Shown here: positions 1 through 8,435 of the stretch, piece by piece
Position numbering within the stretch: the stretch's first letter is position 1
Layout: each line of letters begins with the position of its first letter
From: Nitrobacter sp051912485
GTDB taxonomy: Bacteria; Pseudomonadota; Alphaproteobacteria; Rhizobiales; Xanthobacteraceae
DNA length: 64,000 bases
Direction of reading: 5' to 3'
Assembly (NCBI RefSeq): GCF_051912485.1
Contig: NZ_CP196822.1
Coordinates: 3,286,001-3,350,000 of the forward strand
Notes under the pieces: generated by a model
The model's database searches: none
What the model was told of the DNA's origin: nothing
The model's input: the letters and a program-made list of their open reading frames with translations, nothing else
Made by a program: the position numbers and the translations under genes

Positions 1-211
1 CGCGCTGGAGCGTGTGTTCGAACGCTTCTACACCGACCGCCCGCACCAGGGCTTCGGCCAGAACTCCGGCCTCGGCCTGTCGATCTCCAAGCAGATCATC
101 GAAGCGCATCGCGGACGCATCTGGGCAGAAAACCGCCCCGGCCCGACCGATGCCCAAGGCGACACGCGGATCGCGGGCGCGCGCTTCGTGGTTCGGCTTC
201 CCGCGCCATGA
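1..211 (+). CDS. chvG: Sensor histidine kinase, C-terminal end (ChvG-like, partial)
   Basis: Only the last 69 codons are present; the gene enters from the left edge and its reading frame starts at base 2. The residues visible are the end of a HATPase domain: an F-box-like VFERFY, then the G2 box GLGLSIS followed by a helix ending in a typical GGxIW-like GRIWAEN segment. The stop overlaps the start of hprK by four bases (ATGA), which indicates translational coupling. A kinase directly ahead of hprK, EIIA and HPr is the usual place of ChvG/ExoS, the acid-sensing partner of ChvI. The kinase assignment is seen directly; the name ChvG is inferred from position. Confidence 0.75.
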   Translation, partial: ALERVFERFYTDRPHQGFGQNSGLGLSISKQIIEAHRGRIWAENRPGPTDAQGDTRIAGARFVVRLPAP

Positions 212-735
212 CCGCGTCGTCCGGCCCGACGATCCATGGCTCCGCGGTGCTGGTGGGAGATCGCGCCGTTCTGATCCGCGGGCCCTCCGGCGCCGGCAAG
301 TCCCGTCTCGCCTTCGATCTCATCCTGGCCGGCCGCAGCGGCCAGATTCCTGCGGCGACGCTGGTCGGCGACGACCGCCTTTACCTAGAGCCGGTCCGCG
401 ACCAGCTCCTCGTCAGGCCGACCCCTGAACTTGAGGGACTAATGGAAATCCGCGGACTCGGCATTCGCTGCACCGCTTTTGTTGCGGAGGCGCCGGTCGG
501 CCTCGTGATCGATCTCGACGCGCCCGATGCCGAGCGCCTTCCCCCACCAAAAGCGCTGCGAACCACCTTATTAGGAGTCGAACTGGCCCGAATCCCGATT
601 GCGGACGGCTTTTCACCACTTCCGATAGTCATCGCCGCGCTAACGACCATTCCGGGTTGCAGCGACACTCGCTCCACTGCCGATTGCCCGGAGGAATCTG
701 GTAACCATATAAACTGCAGTATAGCCACGGAGTAG
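208..735 (+). CDS. hprK: HPr kinase/phosphorylase, short alphaproteobacterial type
   Basis: A 175-residue protein corresponding to the catalytic domain only; Gram-positive HprK/P enzymes are about twice as long. The P-loop GPSGAGKS is at residues 25-32, followed by GDD at 54-56 and the family signature EIRGLGI at 80-86. It should phosphorylate and dephosphorylate a serine of HPr, and the HPr two genes downstream retains a candidate serine. The start overlaps the upstream kinase stop. The last 30 or so residues (after AALTTIPG) are rich in Cys, Ser and Asn, unlike the rest, and the underlying DNA is less GC-rich; this tail may be lineage-specific. Confidence 0.9.
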   Translation: MTASSGPTIHGSAVLVGDRAVLIRGPSGAGKSRLAFDLILAGRSGQIPAATLVGDDRLYLEPVRDQLLVRPTPELEGLMEIRGLGIRCTAFVAEAPVGLVIDLDAPDAERLPPPKALRTTLLGVELARIPIADGFSPLPIVIAALTTIPGCSDTRSTADCPEESGNHINCSIATE

Positions 736-865
736 ACCATCCCGGCTTTTCGGAGCGGACCTGCTTTTCAGGGAAAAACGCGCTGTTCCCCCTTGCGTGA
801 GGCCTCCGGATGGTCAAAGTGGCCCTTTCGTGCGGTGCACCAAAAGCACCCGCGAGGAGTTTTCA

Positions 866-1267
866 ATGATTGGTCTGGTACTTGTGACCCACGGGCGCCT
901 CGCCGATGAGTTCAAGGCGGCGCTCGAACATGTAATGGGCCCGCAAAAGCAAATCGAAGCCATCACCATCGGCGCCGAAGACGATGCCGATCTGTGCCGG
1001 GGCGATATCATCGAAGCGGTCAATCGCGTCGACAGTGGCAGCGGGGTTGCCATTCTCACCGACATGTTCGGCGGCACGCCTTCAAACCTCGCGATCTCCT
1101 GCATGAGCCGGCCCAAGGTCGAGGTGCTCGCCGGCATCAATCTTCCGATGCTCGTCAAACTTGCCAAGGTGCGCAACGATCTCCCGCTGCCAGAAGCCAT
1201 CGCGGCTGCGCAGGAAGCGGGGCGCAAATATGTGACGATTGCCAGCCGGGTGCTCGCCGGGAAATGA
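866..1267 (+). CDS. manX: PTS EIIA component, mannose family
   Basis: A 133-residue EIIA-Man domain starting MIGLVLVTHG. The phosphorylatable histidine is H9, and the LTDMFGGTPSN motif typical of the family is present. The start at 866 is chosen because GAGGAG lies at 854-859, six bases ahead, and the domain begins immediately after it; an upstream in-frame start would add a tail without family similarity. It should accept phosphate from HPr. No EIIB, EIIC or EIID gene is nearby, so its role is probably regulatory rather than sugar uptake. Its stop overlaps the HPr start (ATGA). Confidence 0.92.
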   Translation: MIGLVLVTHGRLADEFKAALEHVMGPQKQIEAITIGAEDDADLCRGDIIEAVNRVDSGSGVAILTDMFGGTPSNLAISCMSRPKVEVLAGINLPMLVKLAKVRNDLPLPEAIAAAQEAGRKYVTIASRVLAGK

Positions 1268-1605
1268 CCGGGAAGCCTGACGACGCAGTCTCGTCGAACG
1301 ACGCGCCGGCGGCGAACAAAGCATCGGCCACCGGCGCGGTCTCCCGTGAAATCTCTATCGTCAACAAACGTGGCCTGCATGCGCGGGCATCCGCGAAATT
1401 CGTGCAGATGGTCGAGCGCTTCAATGCCGACGTCAGCGTCACGCGCAACGGCGAGACCGTCGGCGGCAATTCGATCATGGGATTGATGATGCTGTCCGCG
1501 GGGATTGGAACAACGATCACGGTTTCCGCAACCGGCCCCGAAGCCAAAGCCGCGATCGCGGCGATCGCCGAGCTCGTCAGTAGCAAGTTCGGCGAAGGTG
1601 ATTGA
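1264..1605 (+). CDS. ptsH: HPr phosphocarrier protein
   Basis: A 113-residue HPr. The active-site histidine is H39 in KRGLHARAS, and the regulatory serine matching Ser46 of other HPr proteins is S70 in GGNSIMGLMML. HPr normally has about 88 residues; here a roughly 25-residue Ala/Ser/Asp-rich N-terminal extension precedes the domain. The ATG overlaps the stop of the EIIA gene by four bases, so the two are translationally coupled. With the HprK two genes upstream, the serine is probably modified and the set forms a regulatory phosphorelay. EI is not in this window. Confidence 0.93.
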   Translation: MTGKPDDAVSSNDAPAANKASATGAVSREISIVNKRGLHARASAKFVQMVERFNADVSVTRNGETVGGNSIMGLMMLSAGIGTTITVSATGPEAKAAIAAIAELVSSKFGEGD

Positions 1606-1672
1606 GTCTGCGAACGTGTTCCGGCCGTCCTGCCTGCGGCCGCCCAGATGATCCGTTCTCGAGGTTAGCAGC

Positions 1673-2389
1673 ATGCTTCCAGCCTATGTCATTCACAGCA
1701 CGTCCCTTCCCGAACGTGAGGATCATATCCGACGGGAGCTGCAGCACGCCGGGATCAGCTTCGAATGGATTCTGGACATGGAGCCCGCCGACATCTCGGA
1801 TGAAATCGATCGCAAGTATTTCGTCCCGGGCGCCGATCTCACCCCGGGGCAGAAATCATGCGCCCTGAAACACATCGTGGCGATGCAGCGTATCGTCGAG
1901 AATCATCACGACCTCGCGTTCATCGTCGAGGACGACACACAGTTTTGCGACGATTTTCAGAATCAGCTCCGCCCGATGCTCGAAGCAGCGAAGCGGTGGC
2001 CCCGACCGCGCATTCTCCATCTCGGCGCGGCCACCAACTTCTATGTACCGGCCTCCCAAATCAGGTCTGGCGAGCTGCTCTATGAAGGCACCCGGGTGCG
2101 TAACACGGAGCTTTATGTGCTGGGGCGGCCGGAGGCCGAGGCACGCCTCAACTGGATCTACAGGAATCGTCTCGACAAACCGATCGACATCACTTTCAAC
2201 CGCGCCGATCCCGAGCTCGGCATTCCATTCCTGTGGAGCGATCCGCCTTTGGCCGAGCAAGGCAGTCTCAACGGGCGTTTCGAAAGTTCATTGGCGCGCA
2301 AACCGCGCAATCGTTTTCGCTTGAAGGTCGAATTCGCCATCAAGCGCGTTTATCGTGGCAAGATCAAACGATGGCGTGCATGGCGGTAA
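1673..2389 (+). CDS. Glycosyltransferase family 25 (LPS/LOS type)
   Basis: A 238-residue protein with the GT25 layout: an N-terminal VIHSTSLPER segment, the LTPGQKSCALKH motif (about 57-66) that resembles the family's LTPGEIGCxLSH, and an acidic EDD at 86-88 that probably binds the metal of the nucleotide sugar. Family members add galactose or similar sugars to lipooligosaccharide. The C-terminus is very basic and could contact the membrane. GAGG at 1661-1664 precedes the start. It stands alone between the PTS group and lepA, so its acceptor cannot be inferred from neighbours. Confidence 0.82.
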   Translation: MLPAYVIHSTSLPEREDHIRRELQHAGISFEWILDMEPADISDEIDRKYFVPGADLTPGQKSCALKHIVAMQRIVENHHDLAFIVEDDTQFCDDFQNQLRPMLEAAKRWPRPRILHLGAATNFYVPASQIRSGELLYEGTRVRNTELYVLGRPEAEARLNWIYRNRLDKPIDITFNRADPELGIPFLWSDPPLAEQGSLNGRFESSLARKPRNRFRLKVEFAIKRVYRGKIKRWRAWR

Positions 2390-3086
2390 CCATGTCGTCG
2401 AATCGTCCTTTTCAGCTTGGGCACGTCGTTCGGTCGCTGCGGATCGGCATTTTCGTCGAGCTTTCGGTGGACCAACGATTTGGCCGTCGTGGCTGCGGGA
2501 CCTGCTGGTCTATGCGGTGATCGTCTGCATTGTCGCCATCGGCCGGGCACGGACACGTCCCTTAACCCCTGTCATCGCCGAGGCGTGATCCGCGCCGCGC
2601 GCATCGGTTTCACGTTCCGCTTAAGGGCGCGACAATGGTAGATTTCCCGTGCCTCGGCGGGACCGTCTTCATAACCAAATGCTCGACGCCCGGCATGTGG
2701 CACGCATCCAATCGCTGCACTCTTGATGGCCCCACTCTTTCGGATCGCAAAACCCACGCGAACGGCGTCGCCGGTTGAAACGCCTCCGCGGACCAGGATT
2801 CGTAAGAACCACGTGCATGACGATCATTCCGGCGGCGAGATCGTCGCTGGCGCGCACATCGGACAGGCGCGTCGCGAGGTTGCCAGCAGCCCAGCCGATC
2901 GATCCAGCTGGGCGAAAACATGAAGCGCTCATAAGGCATCCTGCCGACGTGACATTACCGTCAGGATCAGTTCCGGCGGCAGGACAGCGCCAACCCTAGC
3001 CGGTTTCAGCCGGAAAAGAATCGCGACCGGGCCATCGCAATTCCGAAGGAGTTGCTGCCGTTTAGCGACGGTGCTATCCCCCGCCC
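2390..3086. other. Long intergenic region (697 bp), no convincing gene
   Basis: Six-frame reading shows only short frames without family features. The nearest to a coding signal is a plus-strand frame at 2355-2588 whose end could form one hydrophobic helix (LLVYAVIVCIVAIG), but it overlaps the GT25 gene and lacks a ribosome binding site. A minus-strand frame at 2669-2932 also looks unremarkable. It may hold a decayed gene plus the lepA promoter. I see no tRNA or terminator in it. Confidence 0.5.
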
Positions 3087-4898
3087 ATGAGCACGACCCC
3101 CATCTCCTACATCCGCAACTTCTCCATTGTCGCCCATATCGACCATGGAAAGTCAACGCTGGCCGACCGCCTGATTCAGATGACCGGCGGCCTCACCGAT
3201 CGCGAGATGGCGGGCAAGGAGCAGGTGCTCGACTCGATGGATATCGAGCGCGAGCGCGGCATCACCATCAAGGCGCAGACGGTGCGCCTGAAATACCGCG
3301 CCAAGGACGGCAAGGACTACGTCTTCAACCTGATGGACACGCCGGGCCACGTCGACTTCGCCTACGAGGTCTCGCGTTCGCTGGCCGCCTGCGAGGGTTC
3401 GCTGCTCGTGGTCGACGCCAGCCAGGGCGTCGAGGCGCAGACGCTTGCCAATGTCTATCATGCGCTCGATGCCGGCCATGAGATCGTACCCATTCTCAAT
3501 AAAGTCGATCTGCCCGCCGCCGAGCCCGACAAGGTGAAGCAGCAGATCGAGGACGTGATCGGCATCGACGCGTCCGACGCGGTGATGATCTCGGCCAAGA
3601 CCGGCCTTGGCGTGCCCGATGTGCTGGAAGCCATCGTCACCCGCCTGCCGCCGCCGAAAGGCGACCGCGACGCCACGCTGAAGGCGCTGCTGGTCGATAG
3701 CTGGTACGACGTCTATCTCGGCGTGGTCGTTCTCGTCCGCGTCGTCGATGGCGTGATGAAGAAGAACTCGCGCATCCGGATGATGGGCACCAACGCCGCC
3801 TACGATGTCGAGCGCGTCGGCTTCTTCACACCGAAGATGACGCAGGTGGACGAGCTCGGCCCCGGCGAGATCGGCTTCATCACAGCCGCCATCAAGGAAG
3901 TCGCGGATACCCGCGTCGGCGACACCATCACCGACGACCGCAAGCCAGTGACGGACATGCTGCCCGGCTTCAAGCCGGCGATCCCCGTGGTGTTCTGCGG
4001 CCTATTCCCGGTCGATGCCGACGACTTCGAAACGCTACGCGCGGCGATGGGCAAGCTGCGCCTCAACGACGCCAGCTTTTCGTTCGAGATGGAAACCTCC
4101 GCCGCGCTCGGCTTCGGCTTCCGCTGTGGCTTCCTCGGCCTGTTGCATCTCGAAATCATCCAGGAGCGCCTCTCCCGCGAGTTCGATCTCAACCTGATCG
4201 CGACCGCCCCGAGCGTTATCTACAAGATGCACCTCACCGACGGCAGCGAGATCGAGATTCACAATCCGATCGACATGCCGGACGTGGTGAAGATCGCCGA
4301 GATCGAGGAGCCGTGGATCGAGGCCACCATCCTCACCCCCGACGACTATCTCGGCAGCGTGCTGAAACTCTGCCAGGACCGGCGCGGTTCGCAGAAGGAA
4401 CTCACTTACGTCGGCTCGCGCGCGATGGTGAAATACGATCTGCCGCTCAACGAAGTGGTGTTCGACTTCTACGACCGGCTCAAGTCCGTCTCCAAGGGCT
4501 ACGCCTCGTTCGACTATCATCTCACCGACTATAAGCCGGCCGATCTCGTGAAAATGCAGATCCTCGTCAACAACGAACCGGTCGACGCACTCTCGATGCT
4601 GGTGCATCGGACCCGCGCCGAGGGCCGCGGCCGCGCCATGGTCGAGAAGATGAAGGAGTTGATCCCGCCGCACATGTTCCAGATTCCGATCCAGGCCGCG
4701 ATCGGCGGCAAAGTGATCGCGCGCGAAACGGTGCGCGCGCTGCGCAAGGACGTCACCGCGAAATGCTACGGCGGCGACGTCAGCCGCAAACGAAAACTTC
4801 TGGAGAAACAGAAGGAAGGCAAGAAGAAGATGCGGCAGTTCGGCAAGGTCGACATCCCGCAGGAAGCCTTTATTGCCGCGCTCAAGGTGGATAGCTGA
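3087..4898 (+). CDS. lepA: Elongation factor 4 (LepA), ribosomal GTPase
   Basis: A 603-residue translational GTPase, full length for LepA. The G1 loop AHIDHGKST is at residues 16-24, DTPGHVDF (G3) and NKVDLP (G4) follow, and the C-terminal half carries the LepA-specific domain ending in a Lys-rich region (KRKLLEKQKEGKKKMRQ) that reaches into the peptidyl-transferase centre. It promotes back-translocation or assists 30S assembly and initiation, acting on ribosomes at or near the membrane. It appears to be a single-gene unit. Confidence 0.98.
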   Translation: MSTTPISYIRNFSIVAHIDHGKSTLADRLIQMTGGLTDREMAGKEQVLDSMDIERERGITIKAQTVRLKYRAKDGKDYVFNLMDTPGHVDFAYEVSRSLAACEGSLLVVDASQGVEAQTLANVYHALDAGHEIVPILNKVDLPAAEPDKVKQQIEDVIGIDASDAVMISAKTGLGVPDVLEAIVTRLPPPKGDRDATLKALLVDSWYDVYLGVVVLVRVVDGVMKKNSRIRMMGTNAAYDVERVGFFTPKMTQVDELGPGEIGFITAAIKEVADTRVGDTITDDRKPVTDMLPGFKPAIPVVFCGLFPVDADDFETLRAAMGKLRLNDASFSFEMETSAALGFGFRCGFLGLLHLEIIQERLSREFDLNLIATAPSVIYKMHLTDGSEIEIHNPIDMPDVVKIAEIEEPWIEATILTPDDYLGSVLKLCQDRRGSQKELTYVGSRAMVKYDLPLNEVVFDFYDRLKSVSKGYASFDYHLTDYKPADLVKMQILVNNEPVDALSMLVHRTRAEGRGRAMVEKMKELIPPHMFQIPIQAAIGGKVIARETVRALRKDVTAKCYGGDVSRKRKLLEKQKEGKKKMRQFGKVDIPQEAFIAALKVDS

Positions 4899-4979
4899 TC
4901 CGCCACAGTTCGCCTGCTGAAAGGAACCCTCCCAACCTCCGGACGTTTCGACTTGAGTGAAACACCCGGGAGACGCGTC

Positions 4980-5354
4980 ATGCCGCGCGGCGACAAATCG
5001 AGCTACACAAACAAGCAGAAGCGCGAGGCAGAGCATATCGAGGAAGGCTACGAGAAGCGCGGCATAAAAAAGAAGGAAGCCGAGCGCCGGGCATGGGCGA
5101 CGGTGAACCGCGAAAGCGGCGGCGGCGAGAAGAGCGGATCGGGCCGCGGCCGCAAGACCACAAAAGTTTCGTCGAAGCGCGGCGGGCGCATCGGCGGACC
5201 ACGCGGCGGCAAGGCTTCGGCCGCGCGTCCGGCAACCGAACGGTCGCGCTCGGCCAAGAAGGCCGCGGCGACCCGCAAACGCAATGCCGCAAAGCGTTCC
5301 CCGGCGAAGGCAAGACGCTCTCCGGCGAAGAAAACTGCGCGCAAGCGAGCATGA
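4980..5354 (+). CDS. Small basic Lys/Ala/Arg-rich protein (plasmid-stabilisation-like)
   Basis: A 124-residue protein. The first 55 residues form a charged, probably helical module (YTNKQKREAEHI, EEGYEKRGIKKKEAERRAWATVN) found in small rhizobial proteins often labelled plasmid stabilisation protein. The rest is a low-complexity tail of Lys, Ala, Arg, Gly and Ser with KKA, AKK and SPAK-like repeats resembling eukaryotic histone H1 tails. The start at 4980 is set by GGGAG at 4968-4972. The basic tail suggests nucleic-acid binding, but no enzymatic role is visible and the family name is not proof of function. Confidence 0.8.
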   Translation: MPRGDKSSYTNKQKREAEHIEEGYEKRGIKKKEAERRAWATVNRESGGGEKSGSGRGRKTTKVSSKRGGRIGGPRGGKASAARPATERSRSAKKAAATRKRNAAKRSPAKARRSPAKKTARKRA

Positions 5355-5435
5355 AGGCAGCCTCAAAGGGCGCGGTTCCGCTAGAGTTGCTTCGTCTTGA
5401 TGGATCGAATCCGGACTCCAGTTTTATATTTTGAT

Positions 5436-5483
5436 GCGTTTTCTTGACGCGAACCGGTATCCACTTCGCTCGAAAACGCTATA
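5436..5483. repeat. 48-bp palindromic intergenic repeat, copy 1
   Basis: The unit begins GCGTTTTC (5436-5443) and ends with its inverted copy GAAAACGC (5472-5479) plus TATA. It matches the copy at 17192-17239 in 47 of 48 positions. The ends can pair, giving a stem-loop. It sits just ahead of mepA. This looks like a dispersed repetitive element of the kind common in Bradyrhizobiaceae intergenic DNA. Confidence 0.85.
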
Positions 5484-5495
5484 GAATCACTGCTC

Positions 5496-6470
5496 ATGAA
5501 GGTCCGCGCGATTCTCCCGCTGCTTCTGACATGCGCCATCGCCGTCCTGGGCGGCGGCGCGACGGCGCCTGGGGCATTCGCGCAGGACAAGGGCACGCTG
5601 TACCCGAAGCCGTTGCCGCCGTTGGCCAATCCCGACGACCCCACGCTCGGCGCCAAGCAACTGTTCGGCCGCAAAATGCTCCCCACGGCCGGCTCGCCGC
5701 ACGTCATCGGTTTTTATGCGAAGGGCTGCATCGCCGGCGCCGAAGCGCTGCCGATCACCGGGCCGACGTGGCAGGTGATGCGGCTGTCGCGCAACCGCAA
5801 CTGGGCCCATCCCGCCATGGTCGCGCTGCTGGAGCGACTGTCGGCCAGGGTACACAGGGATGCCGGCTGGCCGGGACTTCTGATCGGCGACATGGCGCAG
5901 CCGCGCGGCGGCCCAATGATTACCGGCCACGCCAGTCACCAGATCGGGCTTGACGCGGATGTCTGGCTGACGCCGATGCCGAACCGGCTGTTGTCGCGCA
6001 ACGAACGCGAGGAGATGTCAGCGGTCATGATGGTGCGTCGTGACCGTCTCGATATCGATCCCCACGCATGGACGCCAAGTCATCTCAGCGTCATCCGTGC
6101 AGCAGCCAGGGAGCCGTCTGTCGAGCGCATTTTCGTCAATGCCGCGATCAAGAAAGCGCTGTGCCGCGAGGCCAAGGGCGACCACAGCTGGCTCTGGAAA
6201 ATCCGTCCCATGTACGGCCACGACTATCATTTCCATATCCGCATCAAGTGCCCGCCGGGCAACCCTCAGTGTGAATCTCAGACCCCGCCAGAAGAGAAGG
6301 AAGGATGCAGCGCCGGCGATCTCGCCTATTGGTTCAGCGACGCCGTGCTGCATCCGAAACCGCCGAAGGTGCCACCGAAGCCGAAGCCGCAGATCACGCT
6401 GTCGCAACTGCCGACCGATTGCCGTCAGGTGCTGGCCGCGCCGGATGCAAAGACGATCGCAATGCCGTAG
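5496..6470 (+). CDS. mepA: Penicillin-insensitive murein endopeptidase (peptidase M74)
   Basis: A 324-residue exported protein. A signal peptide (1-30, ending GAFAQ) is followed by the M74 zinc peptidase domain. Metal-site motifs are GHASHQIGLDAD (144-155) and GHDYHFHI (241-248). Paired cysteines (for example in KGC, LCRE, KCPP, EGC and TDC) probably form disulfides in the periplasm. The enzyme cleaves D-alanyl-meso-DAP cross-links in peptidoglycan. The C-terminal PKPPKVPPKPKPQ linker is proline-rich. A palindromic repeat lies just upstream and a hairpin downstream, so it is probably transcribed alone. Confidence 0.95.
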   Translation: MKVRAILPLLLTCAIAVLGGGATAPGAFAQDKGTLYPKPLPPLANPDDPTLGAKQLFGRKMLPTAGSPHVIGFYAKGCIAGAEALPITGPTWQVMRLSRNRNWAHPAMVALLERLSARVHRDAGWPGLLIGDMAQPRGGPMITGHASHQIGLDADVWLTPMPNRLLSRNEREEMSAVMMVRRDRLDIDPHAWTPSHLSVIRAAAREPSVERIFVNAAIKKALCREAKGDHSWLWKIRPMYGHDYHFHIRIKCPPGNPQCESQTPPEEKEGCSAGDLAYWFSDAVLHPKPPKVPPKPKPQITLSQLPTDCRQVLAAPDAKTIAMP

Positions 6471-6550
6471 CCGGCGCGCACGGACGGTTTCGTCAAACGT
6501 GAAAACCCGCTAACATCCGGCGACGCCGCGCCGTAAGCGCTGGCGAGGCA

Positions 6551-6575
6551 GATCAGAGCGATCTGATCCTCCTTT
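6551..6575 (+). terminator. Hairpin with GNRA loop, possible mepA terminator
   Basis: GATCAGA (6551-6557) pairs perfectly with TCTGATC (6562-6568) around a GCGA tetraloop and is followed by CTCCTTT. The stem is short and the T-run interrupted, so termination may be weak. Confidence 0.4.
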
Positions 6576-6640
6576 AATTCCCCCAGGCAAGCCCTCGCGT
6601 GACGTTGTGACGCAGGGATACCATTTGCGAAGGATTCATC

Positions 6641-7162
6641 ATGCGCATCAGTGCATGCAACCAGCGGTCATCCCTATCAATTGCGCTGCTTCTGATCGCC
6701 GCGACGCCGGCCTTCGCCGCCGATCCCGTCGGATGCGACAAATTCAAATGGCCAACGGAGAAGGACATCGCGCTACTCACCGCGCCCTCTTTGCCGAAGC
6801 TGGCGGCTGGCGTCGAAACACCACCATCGCCGGTCGCCGTCACGATGACGCTGCGCCCTATCGCTGACGCGGCTTTGCCTAAACCGCCGGAACGCCAGCA
6901 AAAGCCGGACACCTACGCAGGCTTCGTTCGCGCCACCGCGGGGTCCGCAGGACTCTATACCGTGACAATCTCGGACTACGGCTGGATCGATGTCGTCCAG
7001 AGCGACGCCTATCTCAAGCCGAACGGATTCAGCGGCGTCACCGGCTGCACAGGAGCCAGGAAAAGTGTCCGGTTCGATCTTGCGCCCGGCCCGGTGACTA
7101 TACAGGTCAGCGGCGCCGCCAAGGACACCATCAACCTCGCCTTTACGCCCGCCGCACACTGA
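6641..7162 (+). CDS. Exported protein of unknown function
   Basis: A 173-residue protein with a clear signal peptide ending at ATPAFAA (about residue 27). The mature part starts with a conserved-looking CDKFKWP segment and continues with predicted beta structure (YTVTISDYGWIDVV, VRFDLAPGPVTIQVSG). Two cysteines, one near the mature N-terminus and one in VTGCTGARKS, could form a disulfide. I do not recognise a named domain. GAAGGA precedes the start. It is flanked by the mepA hairpin and the mod operon and appears monocistronic. Confidence 0.75.
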   Translation: MRISACNQRSSLSIALLLIAATPAFAADPVGCDKFKWPTEKDIALLTAPSLPKLAAGVETPPSPVAVTMTLRPIADAALPKPPERQQKPDTYAGFVRATAGSAGLYTVTISDYGWIDVVQSDAYLKPNGFSGVTGCTGARKSVRFDLAPGPVTIQVSGAAKDTINLAFTPAAH

Positions 7163-7339
7163 AACCCGGGACCGCAGCTCTTTACGTGTGCGTCGTGCGG
7201 CTGATATTGTCGCCAAAGCGATCTTTCCGGCTGGCCGTAAGCCTCCTGGAAACCATGGAACGGCGCTTCCACTGATCGTTATGTCAATCCCTTGTATCGT
7301 CTGCGCTGTCACTCGCGCTGGACTGATTTGGAGCGCCTT

Positions 7340-8164
7340 ATGAAGATATTCACCCGTTCATTGTTCTCGGCATTGCTGGTCGGTGCCTTCCTCGCCGTGC
7401 CGGCCTCTGCCAAGGACGCCAAGCCCTCGGCCATGGCGCCCGCCGCCGCGCAGGACAAGACGCTGACCGTGTTCGCCGCGGCTTCGATGAAGAACGCGCT
7501 CGACGATGTCGACAAAGCGTACACCGCCAAGACGGGGGTCAAGATCGTCGCGAGCTATGCGGCGAGTTCGGCGCTGGCCAAGCAGATCGAACAGGGTGCG
7601 CCGGCCGATGTTTTCATGTCAGCCGATACGGCGTGGATGGATTACGTGAAGGACAAGAAAGCCATCAGCGAACCGACCCGTGTCAACCTGCTCGGCAACA
7701 GCATCGTGCTGATCGCGCCGAAGGATTCGAAGATCGACAAAGTCACCATTGACCATGGCTTTGATCTCGCCAAGCTCGCAGGCGACGGCAAGGTCACGAC
7801 CGGCGATGTCCAGTCCGTACCCGTCGGCAAATATGCCAAGGCCGCGCTGGAAAAACTCGGTGCATGGACCGCGGTGGAACCGAAAATGGCAATGGCGGAG
7901 AACGTTCGCGCAGCGCTGGCGCTGGTGGCGCGAAACGAAGCCGTGCTCGGCATCGTCTATTCAACCGACGCCAAGGTCGAACCCGGCGTGAAGATCGTCG
8001 CCACATTCCCGGCGAACTCGCATCCGCCGATCGTCTATCCGGTCGCGGCGACTTCCACCGCTCATAAGGACGCAGCGGATTATCTTGCCTTCCTGCGCAG
8101 CTCGGAAGCCAAGGCGATCTTCGAGAAATACGGCTTCTCGTTCCTGGTCAGCCCGACGACCTAA
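7340..8164 (+). CDS. modA: Molybdate ABC transporter, periplasmic binding protein
   Basis: A 274-residue binding protein. A signal peptide (1-24, ending PASAK) precedes the ModA fold: LTVFAAASMKNALDDV, YAASSALAKQIEQGAPADVFMSAD and the C-terminal YPVAATST segment, all typical of molybdate/tungstate binding proteins. The start at 7340 is preferred because GGAGCG lies at 7330-7335 and the signal peptide begins there; an in-frame start at 7292 would add 16 residues without purpose. It delivers oxyanion to ModB/ModC, with a 271-base gap holding repeats before modB. Confidence 0.96.
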   Translation: MKIFTRSLFSALLVGAFLAVPASAKDAKPSAMAPAAAQDKTLTVFAAASMKNALDDVDKAYTAKTGVKIVASYAASSALAKQIEQGAPADVFMSADTAWMDYVKDKKAISEPTRVNLLGNSIVLIAPKDSKIDKVTIDHGFDLAKLAGDGKVTTGDVQSVPVGKYAKAALEKLGAWTAVEPKMAMAENVRAALALVARNEAVLGIVYSTDAKVEPGVKIVATFPANSHPPIVYPVAATSTAHKDAADYLAFLRSSEAKAIFEKYGFSFLVSPTT

Positions 8165-8190
8165 ACCTGAATAATGTCGCCATCGCCTTC

Positions 8191-8212
8191 CCTCCCCCGT
8201 TTGCGGGGGAGG
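8191..8212. terminator. GC-rich hairpin after modA
   Basis: CCTCCCCCG (8191-8199) pairs with CGGGGGAGG (8204-8212) around TTTG. There is no strong T-run. It lies inside the mod operon between modA and modB and may stabilise the modA message or attenuate downstream genes. Confidence 0.5.
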
Positions 8213-8324
8213 GTTAGGGTCGCGGAATGCTTCGTCGCAGTCAGGACGACGCTAGCGCGTGATCCGCCAAAGTGTGAGCGGTTTGGCGAAAAGATCAGGC
8301 GCATTCTGACATTTTTAGAGCAAA

Positions 8325-8342
8325 ACCGGAATCCACTTTGCT
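8325..8342. repeat. Fragment related to the 48-bp palindromic repeat
   Basis: These 18 bases match an internal segment of the copies at 5436 and 17192 with two mismatches (ACCGG-ATCCACTT-GCT). The flanks differ, so it is a diverged or different member of the same repeat class, located in the modA-modB gap. Confidence 0.5.
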
Positions 8343-8435
8343 GATCGCGCTCCGGGTGTCGTCCTTGAGCCAAAAGCAAAATTGGAAACCAATTTTAGCT
8401 CGGCCTCGTCATGACAAAAACATTACCGAGACCCC

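Noticed and set aside
208..735. Suspicion that hprK is frameshifted near its end because of its odd C-terminus
   Set aside because: All motifs are intact and no other frame gives a better family match downstream; a lineage-specific tail is simpler.
4035..5366. Minus-strand frame of 443 codons across lepA and the basic protein
   Set aside because: It covers two recognised plus-strand genes and its product has no family features.
7277..7284. CGTTATGT, a half of a ModE/MopA-type Mo-box ahead of modA
   Set aside because: No matching inverted half lies at the expected spacing, so it is not supported as a molybdate operator.
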